Notes: generated by a model from the letters alone, not told the origin. A stretch of DNA of 64,000 nt from Gandjariella thermophila (GCF_005405885.1 NZ_BJFL01000010.1:95615-159614); one strand, 5' to 3'; shown: positions 8,803 to 18,080, numbered from the stretch's first letter. Program-made: numbers and translations.

Positions 8803-11256
8803 GTGAGTCGGCTGCTGGCGGCCATCGTGGCGGCCGGCTTCGCGCTGGTCAGCTCTCCGGTCACGGCACAGGCCGGCACGGATCGTCCGGTGCGCGCGCC
8901 GTCAGCCGCCCCGGCCGCCGCCCGGGTGGACCAGCGACCGCCGGCCGACGCACTCCTCCCCGGCCGGGCGGCGGGCCGACCCGCCGAGATGCCCGTCGCG
9001 GCCGCGAACCAGTCCGGCGCCGCCAGCCGGATCCACCTCGAGGTCACCGGGCTGACTCCGCGCACGGTCACCGCGGACGGCCCGCCGACCGTCGTGGTCA
9101 CCGGGAAGGTGACCAACACCGGCGACCGCCGGATCGACGACGTGGCCGTCCGGCTGCAGCGCGGCGACGCGGTGACCACCGAGGATCGGCTACGTGCCGT
9201 GTTGCGCGACCCTCCGCCGGCCGAGCGCGCCTCCTCACGCTGGGTGCCGGTGGCCGCGTTGCTGGAGCCGGGGCAGAGCCAGCCGTTCCGGGTGGAGGCG
9301 CCGCTGCAGGGCGCGCAGAGCGGATCGCTGCAGATCGGCGAGCGGGGCGTCTACCCGCTGATGGTGAACGTCAACGGCCAGCCGGACCACGGCGGCCAGG
9401 CGCGGCTGGCCGTGCTGAGCACCCTGCTGCCGGTGCTGTCCCTGCCCGGCGGCCCGCCCGCCGGGAAGCCGCCGAACCCGGCGGCGATCACCATGCTGTG
9501 GCCGCTGGCCGACCGGCCGCGCCTGGTGGAGACGCTGCCCGGCCAACCCGCGCTGCTCACCGACGACGACCTGACCGAGTCGTTCGGCGCCGGCGGCCGG
9601 CTGGCCAACCTGCTGCAGGCCGCCGAGCAGGCCGCAGCGAACCCCGCGGTCGGCGCGTCGCTGTGCCTCGCGGTGGACCCCGACCTGCTGGTCACCGCCC
9701 AGGCGATGAGCGGCGGGTACCGGGTCCGCGCCGGTGCGACGACAGTGCCCGGCCGGGGCGTGGACGCGGCCAGGGAGTGGCTGGCCCGGCTGCGCGCGTT
9801 CGCCCCGGGGCACTGCCTGATCGCGCTGCCCGCCGCCGACGCCGACCTGGTCACGCTGTCCCGCGCCGACCAGAGCGGGCTGACCAAGCTGGCCCTCTCC
9901 GGCACCGACACCCTGCAGGAGATGCTGCGGCCGGCGCAGCCGCTGACCGGAGTGGTGTGGCCGAGCGAGGGGGCGCTGGACGACAGGACGCTGGGCAACC
10001 TGGCCGCCGACGGGGTGACCAGCGTGCTGGTCTCCCCGGACAGCATGCGCCCGAACGCCGGCAGCCAGCCGGTCGCGCTCACCGCGGCCCGGGCGCGCGT
10101 GCGCGGCGTCCGGCTGGATCCGCTGCTGGCCGCCGCGCTCGGCGGGGCTGCCGGTCAGCCGCGCGCCGCCGGGGTGACCACCGCGGCCGACGAACCCTCG
10201 CTGGCGGTGCAGAACGGGCTGGCCGCGCTGGCGTTCCGCACCGAGTTCACCGGCGACCCCGGCCGTACCGTGGTGATCGCCCCGCCGCACGTCTGGAACG
10301 CGTCCCCGGGTGAGCTCGGCGCCCTGGTGGACGCGCTGCAGAACCTCTTCGCCGGCCGGATCGCCGTGCCCGTGGGCCTCGCCCAACTGGTCGGCGGTCC
10401 GATGCCGGCGCAGCCGGCGGCGCTCGCGTACCCGCCCCAGGACGCGCCGGCCACGTTGCCCGCGGCGGTGACCGACGACGTGACCGCCGCGGAGAACACG
10501 CTGACCGACCTGACCAGCGCGATGCAGAAGGACGTCAGCGGCAACATCGGCCCGGCCGAGTTCGCCGTGCCGTTCGCCAGGAACGTGCTGCGCAGCGAGT
10601 CCAGCGGGTGGCGGGGTGACGAGGCCGCGGCCCGTGGCGCGCTGCGGGACGCCACCGAGCAGACGGCGGCGCTGCAGGGCAGGGTCACCGTGGTGCCACC
10701 GACCAACCCGCTGTCCTGGGCCTCCGGCGACAGCCTGCTGCCCGCGCTGGTGACCAACGAGCTGCCGGTGCAGGTGGTCGTCCGGGTGGTGCTCGGCGAC
10801 ACCCAGGGCGTGCGGCCGCAGGCCTACGATTCCCAGCTCATTCCTGCGATGCAGCGCCGTACCCTGTACATCCCGGTGCAGGTGCTCCGGTCCGGGCGAC
10901 TGTCGGTCGACGTGCGGCTCACCACGCCTTCGGGCACGCCGCTGGGCACAGCCGCCCGGTTCGAGGCCACCTCCACCGCGTACAGCACGGTCACGATCGT
11001 CATCACGGCGACCGCCGCGGCGGCACTGGTGCTGCTCGTCGCCCGGCGGATCTACCGGCGGGTGCGGTCGAGCCGGCGCGGGGCCGGGGCGCACGACACC
11101 GCGCGTGGCGTGCGGCTGCCGGTGAACGGATCGGTGGCGGTCGACGATGTCCAGACGGGCGGCCGGACGAGCGAGCGGGGGCGAGCGGACCGGCCGGAGC
11201 CAGCACCCCGGCCGCCGGCCGGGGTGCCCGGTGAAGAGGGGTCGAGCGGGAGTTGA
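8803..11256 (+). CDS. DUF6049 family membrane-anchored protein
   Basis: 817 residues. A signal peptide (residues 1-24, ending in TAQA) is followed by a large extracellular part and a single helix near residues 727-748 (VTIVITATAAAALVLLVARR), then a basic cytoplasmic tail of about 65 residues. This is the homologue by position and architecture of mycobacterial Rv3909, which sits between mutT4 and mviN. Its role is unknown; location next to the lipid II flippase suggests cell-wall work. GTG at 8803 is preceded by GAGAGGGAG. Its TGA overlaps the TTG start of murJ, indicating translational coupling. Confidence 0.82.
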   Translation: MSRLLAAIVAAGFALVSSPVTAQAGTDRPVRAPSAAPAAARVDQRPPADALLPGRAAGRPAEMPVAAANQSGAASRIHLEVTGLTPRTVTADGPPTVVVTGKVTNTGDRRIDDVAVRLQRGDAVTTEDRLRAVLRDPPPAERASSRWVPVAALLEPGQSQPFRVEAPLQGAQSGSLQIGERGVYPLMVNVNGQPDHGGQARLAVLSTLLPVLSLPGGPPAGKPPNPAAITMLWPLADRPRLVETLPGQPALLTDDDLTESFGAGGRLANLLQAAEQAAANPAVGASLCLAVDPDLLVTAQAMSGGYRVRAGATTVPGRGVDAAREWLARLRAFAPGHCLIALPAADADLVTLSRADQSGLTKLALSGTDTLQEMLRPAQPLTGVVWPSEGALDDRTLGNLAADGVTSVLVSPDSMRPNAGSQPVALTAARARVRGVRLDPLLAAALGGAAGQPRAAGVTTAADEPSLAVQNGLAALAFRTEFTGDPGRTVVIAPPHVWNASPGELGALVDALQNLFAGRIAVPVGLAQLVGGPMPAQPAALAYPPQDAPATLPAAVTDDVTAAENTLTDLTSAMQKDVSGNIGPAEFAVPFARNVLRSESSGWRGDEAAARGALRDATEQTAALQGRVTVVPPTNPLSWASGDSLLPALVTNELPVQVVVRVVLGDTQGVRPQAYDSQLIPAMQRRTLYIPVQVLRSGRLSVDVRLTTPSGTPLGTAARFEATSTAYSTVTIVITATAAAALVLLVARRIYRRVRSSRRGAGAHDTARGVRLPVNGSVAVDDVQTGGRTSERGRADRPEPAPRPPAGVPGEEGSSGS

Positions 11257-12914
11257 GCGACGACACGACGGCCACCATCGTGATCGAACAGGTCATCCCC
11301 TCGGACGGTCACGGGGACGAGACCCCCTCGCTGGCCAGAGCCAGCGGGTCGATGGCGATCGCCACCCTGTTCAGCCGGATCACCGGGTTCGTGTCCAAGC
11401 TGGTGATCGCCTGGCTGATCGGCTTCAGCGTGATCAACGACTCCTACACGATCGCCAACACGCTGCCGAACCAGGTGTTCGAACTGCTCATCGGCGGGGT
11501 GCTGACCAGCGTGGTGATCCCGCTGCTGGTGCGCGCGCAGGATGACCCGGACGGCGGAGTGCTCTACACCCAGAAGCTGCTCACGGTGGGGTTGGTCGTG
11601 CTGGCCGCCGGCACCGTCGTGTCGATCGCGGCCGCTCCGCTGATCGTGCGGATGTTCATCGACTCCTCGGCCGGGCAGTCCAACCCGGAACTGGCCACCG
11701 CGTTCGCCTACCTGCTGCTTCCGGAGATCTTCTTCTACGGCCTGGGCGCGCTGCTGGGCGCGATTCTCAACGCCAAGAACGTGTTCGGCCCGCCCGCGTG
11801 GGCCCCGGTGCTGAATAACCTGGTGGTGATCGTCACCGCGGCCGTCTACTACGTGGCGCCCGGCACGATCTCGCTGAACCCGGTCCGGATGGGCGACGCC
11901 AAGCTGCTCATCCTGGGGCTCGGCACCACGCTCGGCATCGTGGTGCAGGCGCTGGTGCTGGTCCCGCCGCTGCTGCGGCTGGGCTTCCCGCTGCGCTGGC
12001 GGTGGGGATGGGACTCGCGGCTCTCCGAGTTCGGCGGGCTCGCGCTGTGGGTGCTCGGCTACGTGGCGGTCAGCCAGGTCGGCTACGTGGTGGTCAACCG
12101 GGTGGCCACCGCCGGCGAGCCGGGCGGGGTGACCATCTACAGCTACTCCTGGCTGCTGCTACAGGTGCCGTACGGGGTGCTCGGCGTCTCGCTGCTCACC
12201 GCGATCATGCCGAGGATGAGCCGGGCCGCCGCCGACGGGGACACCCAGGGCGTGATCGACCACCTGGCGCACGGCAGCCGGCTCACCGCGGTGATGCTGG
12301 TACCGATCAGCGCGCTGATGACGGTGCTCGGTCCCTCGCTCAGCGACGCGCTGTTCTCGCTGGGCAAGGGTGGCGCGGACGCCGGCCGGCTCGGTCTGGC
12401 GCTGACCGCCTCGGCGTTCGGCTTGCTGCCGTTCTCGGTCACGCTGCTGCAACTGCGGGTGTTCTACGCGCTGAAGGACGCGCGCACCCCCACCCTCATC
12501 ATGATCATCATGATCGCGGTGAAGGTGCCGCTGTCCTACCTGTGCCCGGTGCTGCTGTCCCCGGACGCGATCGTGTTCGGCCTGGTCTTCGTCAACTCGC
12601 TGAGCTTCGTGGTGGGCGTGGTGGTCGGTGAGGTCTGGCTGCGCGCCCGGTTGGGCCGCACCGGCACCCGCGGCGTGCTGGTGTGCACCGGGAAGACGCT
12701 GATCGCATCGGTGTGGGGCTCGGCTGCGGCGCTGCTGGTCAGCCAACTCGCCGACCGGGTGCTGCCGAACTGGCCTGCGGCCAACGCGTGGCTGTCCCTG
12801 CTGGTGGGCGGCACGCTCGGCATGGTGTGCGCGTTCGGGATGATGGCCGTGCTCGGGGTGGACGAGCTGCGCCCGGTGATGAACCGGATCACCCGGCTGG
12901 CCGCACGTCGCTGA
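11253..12914 (+). CDS. murJ: MurJ/MviN lipid II flippase, without fused pseudokinase
   Basis: 553 residues with about 14 membrane helices. Early residues ARASGSMAIATLFSRITGFVSK and TIANTLPNQVFELLIGGVLTSVVIPLLV are characteristic of MviN/MurJ, which moves lipid II across the membrane for peptidoglycan synthesis. TTG start at 11253 overlaps the TGA of the preceding gene (TTGA), preceded by GAGCGGGAG. In mycobacteria the same protein carries a C-terminal pseudokinase and extracellular domain. Here the protein ends after the last helix and those domains are encoded by the next gene. Confidence 0.94.
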   Translation: MSDDTTATIVIEQVIPSDGHGDETPSLARASGSMAIATLFSRITGFVSKLVIAWLIGFSVINDSYTIANTLPNQVFELLIGGVLTSVVIPLLVRAQDDPDGGVLYTQKLLTVGLVVLAAGTVVSIAAAPLIVRMFIDSSAGQSNPELATAFAYLLLPEIFFYGLGALLGAILNAKNVFGPPAWAPVLNNLVVIVTAAVYYVAPGTISLNPVRMGDAKLLILGLGTTLGIVVQALVLVPPLLRLGFPLRWRWGWDSRLSEFGGLALWVLGYVAVSQVGYVVVNRVATAGEPGGVTIYSYSWLLLQVPYGVLGVSLLTAIMPRMSRAAADGDTQGVIDHLAHGSRLTAVMLVPISALMTVLGPSLSDALFSLGKGGADAGRLGLALTASAFGLLPFSVTLLQLRVFYALKDARTPTLIMIIMIAVKVPLSYLCPVLLSPDAIVFGLVFVNSLSFVVGVVVGEVWLRARLGRTGTRGVLVCTGKTLIASVWGSAAALLVSQLADRVLPNWPAANAWLSLLVGGTLGMVCAFGMMAVLGVDELRPVMNRITRLAARR

Positions 12915-13183
12915 CCTGCGTCGTCGATCCTCAGCCGGCGCCATCACGTAGGCTCGGGCACGGTATGTGACGGCACGGGCGCGGATGCCGATGGCCGCGG
13001 CGGCGGCCCGGAGTCGTCGAACACGTGGGAGGGCCGGGCGAAGACGGGAGACCTTCGGTGCGGAGAGTGCTCCCCTGATGCGCGTGTCGAGCCATGATGC
13101 CCGAGGTGCCCACGGTGCGCGCGCCGCCGTCCGCTCCGCCGACAGGGTCGCGGGGGCGCGCGAGGCCGCGAGAGGGAGGCAGC
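12915..13183 (+). other. Spacer between murJ and the pseudokinase gene
   Basis: 269 bases with no convincing gene. TAGGCT at about 12954-12959 could be a -10 element giving the downstream gene its own promoter. Nothing else stands out. Confidence 0.4.
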
Positions 13184-14758
13184 GTGAGCGGTAGTCCGAC
13201 CGAGCACACGGCACGCCACCAGGACGGCGCCGGTGGCGGCGGATCGGGCACGCTGCTTCCCGGTGCGGTACTCGGCGCGGGCCGGTACCGCCTGCTCGCC
13301 CAGGCCGGGTCCGACGCCCGCGCCGGTGCCGGGTTGTGGCGGGCCAGGGACGGTCAGCTCAAGCGGGACGTGGCGCTCACGGTGCTGCTCGGCGATCCGG
13401 CCGACCCGGCGGCGGCCGGCCGGGCCAGGCGCACGCTGGAGCGCGCCATGCACGCGGCCAGCTTCGTCCACCCCGGCGTGGCCCGCGTGCTGGACGTGCT
13501 CAGCCCGGGCAACGGGGTCAAGCCGACCGAGGGCATCCTCGGCATGGTCGTCGCCGAGTGGACGCAGGGCACCGACCTGGTGGACCTGGTCGCCGACGGC
13601 CCGCTGCCGCACGCCACCACCTGCCGGCTGCTGGAGCCGCTGGCCGCGGCGGTGGAGGGCGCGCATCACGCCGGCCTGGTACTGGGCACCGATCATCCGC
13701 AGCGCATCCGGGTGACCGCGGACGGCCGGTTGCGGCTGGCGTTTCCCGGGCCGCTGCCCGACGCGGTGGCGCAGGATGACGTCCGTGGCCTGGGTGCCGT
13801 GCTCTACCTGCTGCTGACCGGCCGCTGGGCGCTTCCGGGCGGGCCGGAGGGCCTGCCCGCCGCACCGCAGGGGCCGGGCGGCTCGGTCGTCGCGCCGCGC
13901 AGCCTGCAACCGGCGGTCCCGCATGCGCTGTCCAGCGTCGCGGTGCGCAGCCTCGAGAACACCAGCGTCGGCGGCATCCGCACCAGCGCGGCCATCCTCC
14001 AGGTGCTCGCCGAGGTGGCCGAGGCCGAGTTGCAGGCCACCCAGCCGCACCAGATCAGCGACGACCCCGAGGACGAGGTGGTTTGGACCACCCGCAAGCC
14101 GGTGCGGGACCCGGAGCAGCAGCGCAAGCTCATGATCGGCGTGGTGGCACTGGTGGTGGCCACCCTCGTGGTGATCGCCTGGCTGGGCATCAGCGTGATC
14201 AACTTCTTCAGCGACTCTCCGGCCCAGGGCGGTCCGCCACTGGTGGTGAGCCCGACCACACCGCCGCCGAGCCCGCCGCCCACCTCGGCGCCGCCGCCGA
14301 CCACCAGCCCCTCGGCGGCCGCCGGGCCGGTGCGACCCTCCGGCATCGTGGTGTACAGCCCGGACGGCGACCCGGACAGCCCGAACCGGGCCAGGCTGGC
14401 CATCGACGGCAACCCGGGCACGGTGTGGAAGACCGACAACTACTTCCAGAACTTCCCGGCGCTCAAGTCGGGGATCGGGCTGATGGTCAGCTTCCCGACG
14501 GCCGTCCGGCTGGCCGCGGTCACGGTCACCTCGCCCAGCCAGGGCGCGACGGTGGAGATCCGCACCGCACCGTCGGACAACGCCGACCTGGACCAAACCC
14601 AGGTGATCGGCTCGGCACCGCTGGGCGCCGGGGACACCCGGATCCCGGTGAACATGCCCGCTCCCGGCCAGCGGGTGCTGATCTGGATCACCTCGCTGGG
14701 CGGAGGCGGCCGATCCTTCCAGGCCGCGATCGCGGAACTGGTGTTCCAGCCGGCCTGA
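13184..14758 (+). CDS. MviN-type pseudokinase with extracellular discoidin-like domain
   Basis: 524 residues. Residues about 25-290 follow the Ser/Thr-kinase fold (AGRYRLLAQAG) but lack the catalytic features: the VAIK lysine is replaced (RDVALTVL), the HRD-K-N loop reads HHAGLVLGTDHPQRI, and there is no DFG. A membrane helix lies at about 316-340, a Pro/Thr-rich stretch at 355-380, and a C-terminal extracellular domain with NPGTVWKTDNYFQNFPALKSG. In M. tuberculosis this unit is the tail of MviN, is phosphorylated by PknB and then bound by FhaA; partners of that system are in this window. GTG start has AGGGAGG upstream. A separate gene instead of a fusion is the notable point. Confidence 0.87.
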   Translation: MSGSPTEHTARHQDGAGGGGSGTLLPGAVLGAGRYRLLAQAGSDARAGAGLWRARDGQLKRDVALTVLLGDPADPAAAGRARRTLERAMHAASFVHPGVARVLDVLSPGNGVKPTEGILGMVVAEWTQGTDLVDLVADGPLPHATTCRLLEPLAAAVEGAHHAGLVLGTDHPQRIRVTADGRLRLAFPGPLPDAVAQDDVRGLGAVLYLLLTGRWALPGGPEGLPAAPQGPGGSVVAPRSLQPAVPHALSSVAVRSLENTSVGGIRTSAAILQVLAEVAEAELQATQPHQISDDPEDEVVWTTRKPVRDPEQQRKLMIGVVALVVATLVVIAWLGISVINFFSDSPAQGGPPLVVSPTTPPPSPPPTSAPPPTTSPSAAAGPVRPSGIVVYSPDGDPDSPNRARLAIDGNPGTVWKTDNYFQNFPALKSGIGLMVSFPTAVRLAAVTVTSPSQGATVEIRTAPSDNADLDQTQVIGSAPLGAGDTRIPVNMPAPGQRVLIWITSLGGGGRSFQAAIAELVFQPA

Positions 14759-14784
14759 CCGGTCGGCGTACGGCGGTGAGATCG

Positions 14785-14813
14785 GCTTGGGGCGACGCTG
14801 CGTCGCCCCAAGC
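14785..14813 (+). terminator. Terminator-like hairpin after the pseudokinase gene
   Basis: GCTTGGGGCGACG (14785-14797) and CGTCGCCCCAAGC (14801-14813) form a perfect 13-bp stem with a 3-base loop. There is no T-run, common for actinobacterial terminators. Confidence 0.75.
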
Positions 14814-14822
14814 ACACCTCTG

Positions 14823-14838
14823 GGTGATCGAGATCACC
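14823..14838. promoter_or_regulatory. Crp-like palindrome over the sigM -35 region
   Basis: GGTGATCGAGATCACC contains GTGA-N6-TCAC, the core of Crp/GlxR sites. It overlaps where the -35 of the sigM promoter would be, so a bound regulator could repress or activate. The regulator is not in this window. Confidence 0.4.
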
Positions 14839-14842
14839 TCGA

Positions 14843-14848
14843 TATCCT
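14843..14848 (+). promoter_or_regulatory. -10 element of sigM
   Basis: TATCCT ends 6 bases before the GTG at 14855, implying a leaderless sigM transcript. Confidence 0.5.
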
Positions 14849-14854
14849 CTTTCC

Positions 14855-15466
14855 GTGACCGCCGCCGCCAGTTCGGATGCCGACCTGATCGCGGCCCACG
14901 CTGCGGGTGACCCGAACGCGTTCACCGAACTGGTGAGGCGGCACCGGGACCGCATGTGGGCGGTGGCCATGCGCACCCTGCGCGATCCCGAGGAAGCTGC
15001 GGACGCTCTGCAGGAGGCGTTCATCTCCGCCTACCGGGCGGCGGCCTCGTTCCGCGCCGAGTCGCAGGTGACCACGTGGCTGCACCGCATCGTGGTGAAC
15101 GCCTGCCTGGACCGCATGCGGCGCAGGCAGGCCCGACCGACGGTGCCGTTACCGGAGGAGGGTCCCGGTGAGCCGGCGGCGCCCAGGGACGTGATGGCCG
15201 AGCGGGAGACCCACCTCGTCGTCCAGCAGGCTCTGGACACGCTGCCGGCCGAGCAGCGGCTGCCGATCGTCCTGGTGGACGTGGAGGGATACTCGGTCGC
15301 GGAGGCCGCGGAGATCCTCGGCATCGCGCAGGGCACGGTGAAAAGCCGGTGCGCGCGGGGACGGACCCGGCTGGCCAAAGTTCTGGGCCACCTGCGGAAC
15401 CCCGATGCAGTTGCGAACGTCCCAGATGGCGCGGTGGATGTGCGTCAGCAACGGGAGGGTCGATGA
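14855..15466 (+). CDS. sigM: ECF sigma factor, SigM-like
   Basis: 203 residues. Region 2 includes ELVRRHRDRMWAVAMRTLRDPEEAADALQEAFISAYR (about 25-60) and region 4 reads LPAEQRLPIVLVDVEGYSVAEAAEILGIAQGTVKSR (about 130-165). It directs RNA polymerase to a stress regulon and is held by the membrane anti-sigma encoded next. In M. tuberculosis sigM, its anti-sigma, trxB and trxA are in the same order. ATGA overlap with the anti-sigma gene shows coupling. A TATCCT and a Crp-like palindrome lie directly upstream. Confidence 0.92.
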   Translation: MTAAASSDADLIAAHAAGDPNAFTELVRRHRDRMWAVAMRTLRDPEEAADALQEAFISAYRAAASFRAESQVTTWLHRIVVNACLDRMRRRQARPTVPLPEEGPGEPAAPRDVMAERETHLVVQQALDTLPAEQRLPIVLVDVEGYSVAEAAEILGIAQGTVKSRCARGRTRLAKVLGHLRNPDAVANVPDGAVDVRQQREGR

Positions 15467-16254
15467 CCGGCGACGAGCGCCGTTCCGGGGCGCCGATGGG
15501 GCCGCCGTGGTCCGTCGACCTCCTCGCCGACCTGCATGCCGGCGCGCTGGACGAGGCCACCGAGGCGAACCTGCGGCCCAGGGTGGCGGCCGACCCGGAG
15601 GCCACGGCCGTGCTGGACGCGCTGGAGCGCACCCGCACGCAACTCGCCTCGCTGCCGCGGCTGACCATGCCGGATGACGTGGCCGCCCGGATCGAGTCCG
15701 CGCTGGCCGCCGAGGCACGGCAGGCGGCGATCAGCGCCCCGCCGCGTGGCGCAGCGGCGTCCGAGTCGGCCGCTCCGGTCACCGACCTCGGCGCGGCCCG
15801 CCGCCGCCGGAACCGTCGGATGGGCTGGGCCACCGGGTTGCTGGCGACCGCGGCGGCCGCCGGGGTCGTCCTGCTGACCATCCCGCGCGGTCCCGCCCCG
15901 TCCACCGCGCCACCTCCCCAGGCCGGCGGCGCGCCCACCGGCGGAGCGTCGACCTCCGGCCCGCTCGCGCTGCGCAGCGGCGACCTCGGTGCCTCGGTGT
16001 CGCAGGTGATCGGCGTCACCGACTACGGTCCGCTGCGCGACCAGCAGCGGCTGGCCGGCTGCCTGACCGCCAGCAACGTGGCCGCCGCGGGCCGGCCGCT
16101 CGGCGTCCGCCCGGTGGTGCTGGACGGCCAGCCCCGGGTGCTGGCGATCCTGCCCGCCGGCAGGCTCGGCGCGTACCGGCTGCTGGTGATCGACCCGAGC
16201 TGTGGCCCTGGTCACCCCGGTGTGCTCTCCGACACCACCATCGGCGCCCGCTGA
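15463..16254 (+). CDS. Membrane anti-sigma factor for SigM
   Basis: 263 residues. The N-terminal half is cytoplasmic and would bind SigM; a single helix at about 124-143 (GWATGLLATAAAAGVVLLTI) crosses the membrane after a basic RRRRNRR stretch, and about 115 residues lie outside, ending in LLVIDPSCGPGHPGVLS. The classical HXXXCXXC zinc motif is not present, so it is not a ZAS-type redox anti-sigma. The ATG overlaps the sigM stop. Corresponds by position to mycobacterial Rv3912. Confidence 0.85.
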   Translation: MTGDERRSGAPMGPPWSVDLLADLHAGALDEATEANLRPRVAADPEATAVLDALERTRTQLASLPRLTMPDDVAARIESALAAEARQAAISAPPRGAAASESAAPVTDLGAARRRRNRRMGWATGLLATAAAAGVVLLTIPRGPAPSTAPPPQAGGAPTGGASTSGPLALRSGDLGASVSQVIGVTDYGPLRDQQRLAGCLTASNVAAAGRPLGVRPVVLDGQPRVLAILPAGRLGAYRLLVIDPSCGPGHPGVLSDTTIGAR

Positions 16255-16318
16255 AGCGTCCTGACCAGCGTTGATACCGCCGGCCCCGGAGCGTCGCCCG
16301 GCCGCTGCCACGGTCCAG

Positions 16319-16344
16319 GGAACACCGGAACCTAGGATCGTGTT
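16319..16344 (+). promoter_or_regulatory. SigR/SigH-type promoter of trxBA
   Basis: GGAAC (16319-16323), 18 bases, then GTT (16342-16344). This is the spacing and sequence of thiol-stress promoters recognised by Streptomyces SigR and mycobacterial SigH. trxBA is a known target of both. A house-keeping -10 (TAGGAT, 16333-16338) overlaps. Confidence 0.65.
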
Positions 16345-16410
16345 GACATCGATGCGCCCGGCCGCAGCAGTCGGAAGGGCGGCCGAAGCCGGTGAAGACG
16401 GAGGTCCAGG

Positions 16411-17403
16411 GTGACGGCGCAGAGTGGGGACGTTCGCAACGTGATCATCGTGGGGTCAGGGCCGGCTGGCTACACGGCCGCGCTCTACGCGGCCCGTGCG
16501 GAACTGGCCCCACTGGTGTTCGAGGGAACGCAGTACGGCGGCGCGCTGATGACCACCACAGACGTGGAGAACTACCCGGGCTTCCGCGACGCGATCATGG
16601 GCCCGGAGCTGATGGAGCAGATGCGGGCCCAGGCCGAGCGGTTCGGCGCTGAACTGCGCACCGAGGACGTCGAGTCGCTGGAGCTGACCGGCGAGGTCAA
16701 GTACGCGACCGCGAACGGGGTCCGCTACGCGGCCAGCGCGGTGGTGCTCGCGATGGGCGCCGCGCCCCGCTACCTCGGCGTGCCGGGCGAGCAGCGGTTG
16801 CTCGGCCGCGGGGTGTCCTCCTGCGCCACCTGCGACGGGTTCTTCTTCCGGGATCAGGACATCGCCGTGGTCGGCGGTGGCGACTCGGCGATGGAGGAGG
16901 CCACCTTCCTCACCCGGTTCGCCCGCTCGGTCACGATCATCCACCGGCGCAACGAGTTCCGCGCCTCCAAGATCATGCTCGAGCGTGCGCAGGCGAACGA
17001 GAAGATCAAGTGGCGGACCAACGCCGTGGTCACCGAGGTGCTGGGCGAGAACAGCGTCGCCGGGGTCACGCTGCGGGACACGGTGACCGGCGAGACCTCC
17101 GAACTCGACGTCACCGGCCTGTTCGTGGCCATCGGCCACGATCCGCGCAGTGAGCTGGTGCGCGGCCAGATCGACCTGGACGAGGACGGCTACGCGCTGG
17201 TCCGGGGCAAGACCACCCACACCAACCTGGACGGCGTCTTCGCCGCCGGTGACCTGGTCGACCGCAGCTACCGGCAGGCCGTCACCGCCGCGGGGTCCGG
17301 CTGCTCCGCGGCGATCGACGCGGAGCGGTGGCTGGCGGAGCGGACCCACGTGACGGCCGAGGCGCTCGACACCGCGCCCGCCGTTCCGGCAACCACCAAC
17401 TAG
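16411..17403 (+). CDS. trxB: Thioredoxin reductase
   Basis: 330 residues, normal length. FAD-binding [16 protein letters not shown] at about 11-26, redox-active CATC in [11 protein letters not shown] near residue 135, NADPH-binding [14 protein letters not shown] near 153. It transfers electrons from NADPH through FAD to thioredoxin in the cytoplasm. GTG start with GGAGGT 5 bases upstream. trxA follows after 42 bases, so the two form an operon, likely induced by thiol stress from the SigR-like promoter. Confidence 0.97.
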   Translation: MTAQSGDVRNVIIVGSGPAGYTAALYAARAELAPLVFEGTQYGGALMTTTDVENYPGFRDAIMGPELMEQMRAQAERFGAELRTEDVESLELTGEVKYATANGVRYAASAVVLAMGAAPRYLGVPGEQRLLGRGVSSCATCDGFFFRDQDIAVVGGGDSAMEEATFLTRFARSVTIIHRRNEFRASKIMLERAQANEKIKWRTNAVVTEVLGENSVAGVTLRDTVTGETSELDVTGLFVAIGHDPRSELVRGQIDLDEDGYALVRGKTTHTNLDGVFAAGDLVDRSYRQAVTAAGSGCSAAIDAERWLAERTHVTAEALDTAPAVPATTN

Positions 17404-17445
17404 GCAGTCGTCAGCAGCTTCCACACCCGACAGCAAGGAGACAAC

Positions 17446-17775
17446 ATGGCCGGCAGCACCGTGCAGGTGACCGACGCGTCGTTCAACACCGACGTGCTGG
17501 GCAGCGACAAGCCCGTCCTGGTCGACTTCTGGGCCACCTGGTGCGGCCCCTGCAAGATGGTCGCCCCGGTCCTCGAGGAGATCGCCGCGGAGCACGCCGA
17601 CCAGATCACCGTCGCCAAGCTGGACATCGACGCCAACCCGTCGACGGCGCGCGACTACCAGATCATGTCCGTGCCCACCATGATCCTCTTCAAGGACGGG
17701 CAGCCGGTCAAGCAGATCGTCGGCGCCAAGCCCAAGGCCGCGCTGCTCAACGACCTCGCCGACTACCTGAGCTGA
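17446..17775 (+). CDS. trxA: Thioredoxin
   Basis: 109 residues with the active site WCGPC in FWATWCGPCKMVAPVLEE near residue 30, and the cis-proline region SVPTMILFKDG. Small cytoplasmic disulfide reductase regenerated by TrxB encoded just upstream. ATG with AAGGAG 7 bases before it. Downstream hairpin at 17886-17948 probably ends the transcript. Confidence 0.97.
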   Translation: MAGSTVQVTDASFNTDVLGSDKPVLVDFWATWCGPCKMVAPVLEEIAAEHADQITVAKLDIDANPSTARDYQIMSVPTMILFKDGQPVKQIVGAKPKAALLNDLADYLS

Positions 17776-18080
17776 ACCCTGTCCCGCCCGCGCTCGAGGC
17801 GGCAGGATGTCGGCGTGAACGTACGTGAACGGCCGGCGTGCTCCCCCGGCGGCGCGACGGCCGCGCACGCGGGAAAATTCAAGACATGCAACCTACGGCC
17901 GTGACCGGTCCGTCCCTCAACAGGGCGGACGGGTCACGGCCGTTGCATCCGTTCGGGCTAGCTACGTACGCGTGTGACAGCACCGCGTAGCCTTGCCATC
18001 GGCCACTTCGGGGGCAAGGCACAATGAACCGTCACCAGTCGCGCCGGCCGGGTCCGGCGCCCTAGTCGAGCGAGGGGTGC
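17776..18080. other. Spacer between trxA and cwlM
   Basis: 305 bases without a gene. It holds the long hairpin 17886-17948, a second inverted repeat GCCTTGCC/GGCAAGGC (17990-17997 with 18013-18020), and the putative promoter region of cwlM. Confidence 0.55.
17886..17948. terminator. Long hairpin terminator after trxA
   Basis: ATGCAAC (17886-17892) pairs with GTTGCAT (17942-17948), and CGGCCGTGACC with GGTCACGGCCG inside, then GTCCGTCC with GGCGGAC near the loop. This 63-base structure is nearly self-complementary and symmetric enough to act on either strand. Confidence 0.72.
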
